Position numbers and translations under genes: made by a program
Shown: one piece after another, positions 63,875-64,000 of the stretch
Layout of the letters: the number at the start of each line of letters is the position of its first letter
Numbering within the stretch: position 1 is the first letter of the stretch
The notes under the pieces: generated by a model
The model's database searches: none
Told to the model about the DNA's origin: nothing
Seen by the model: only the letters and a program-made list of their open reading frames with translations
NCBI RefSeq assembly: GCF_900168325.1
Contig: NZ_FVZE01000001.1
Coordinates: forward strand, 248,001 to 312,000
Source of the DNA: Novosphingobium mathurense
Lineage (GTDB): Bacteria > Pseudomonadota > Alphaproteobacteria > Sphingomonadales > Sphingomonadaceae
Direction of reading: 5' to 3'
DNA: 64,000 nucleotides

Positions 63875-64000
63875 GCAACGTGCCTCATGATCGAAAGGCC
63901 AAGGAACAGGCTCAGGACCCCGGCAATCAGCGAGATGCCGGTATAGAAAGCCGCAAGCCCGAGCTGGCCACGCTCGGCAAGGCTGACGATATCGAGACTG
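63871..64000 (-). CDS. crcB: Fluoride exporter CrcB (FluC), C-terminal fragment
   Basis: Only the last 42 codons are present; the gene continues beyond the right edge. The fragment begins SLDIVSLAERGQLGLAAFY and ends in a hydrophobic helix with LFLGLSIMRHVA. The first part is the end of the CrcB TFS(S/T)FSLD motif with the ERG turn. CrcB is a dual-topology fluoride channel. The stop overlaps the RluC-like start (ATGA). A crcB-rluC pairing is common in alphaproteobacteria. Confidence 0.85.
   Translation of the reverse strand, partial: SLDIVSLAERGQLGLAAFYTGISLIAGVLSLFLGLSIMRHVA

Noticed and set aside
1..64000. Mobile elements, prophage, restriction-modification or toxin-antitoxin systems
   Set aside because: No transposase, integrase, phage structural gene, methylase or toxin-like pair was found in any frame; the Nmad3 gene is the only family with mobile-element associations.

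Overview
The window looks like chromosomal DNA of an alphaproteobacterium of the order Sphingomonadales, most like Novosphingobium or a close relative. It is GC-rich throughout. It carries a ChpT phosphotransferase of the CckA-ChpT-CtrA pathway, an Oar-like TonB-dependent receptor, a TorF-type porin, the TauE/SafE-TIGR02186 pair, an Atp12-type chaperone and many TTG/GTG starts. The genus is inferred from gene content and not tested. I see no insertion sequence, prophage, integron or CRISPR array; most genes look like vertically inherited core genes.

Layout. 1-540: start of a flavin monooxygenase, then a 400-base gap with two tandem copies of a small RNA unit, each ending in its own intrinsic terminator. 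0.5-7.4 kb: rimO, a DUF1761 membrane protein, then a leftward serS-surE-nlpD-like-K+ channel block, a small DUF2892 protein and tRNA-Val(CAC). 7.4-16.5 kb: DUF3297, CHAP hydrolase, der, AI-2E family transporter, secreted S9 peptidase, nitronate monooxygenase, the iron-storage pair bfr/bfd and a DUF418 protein. 16.5-20.7 kb: a ParA ATPase with a ribbon-helix-helix partner, flanked by two SPOR-domain proteins. 20.8-25 kb: pyrB with a pseudo-dihydroorotase, and sppA. 25-29.5 kb: tRNA-Leu(UAG), then tig-clpP-clpX, a protein quality-control block. 29.5-35 kb: cation efflux protein, Oar-like receptor, mtgA. 35-39.5 kb: rpoH, rluD, a JAMM peptidase, chpT, an amidase and rnpB (RNase P RNA). 39.5-46.7 kb: phosphatase, porin, SIMPL protein, gloA, nhaA, then an NfrB-like glycosyltransferase overlapping an NfrA-C-terminal-like barrel gene. 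46.7-55.5 kb: TauE/SafE plus TIGR02186, a HerA-like ATPase, MATE, queE, valS. 55.7-59.3 kb: a complete Mla-type lipid transport operon (permease-STAS, ATPase, MCE protein, lipoprotein). 59.6-64 kb: a small outer-membrane barrel, then a leftward chain crcB-rluC-like-HAD-small membrane protein-ATP12-Nmad3 in which most genes overlap by ATGA.

Connections. Cell-envelope and cell-cycle functions recur: ChpT, two CtrA-like boxes with the same core sequence in front of parA and herA, SPOR proteins, a catalytically degenerate LytM/NlpD factor, MtgA, an AmpD-type amidase and Mla transport. Heat-shock and proteolysis functions (rpoH, clpP, clpX, tig) form a second theme. The strongest candidates for undescribed biology are the tandem small RNAs at 190-533, the ParA/RHH/SPOR cluster with its CtrA-like box, the compact NfrB/NfrA-C pair, and the Nmad3 protein at the end of a housekeeping operon.
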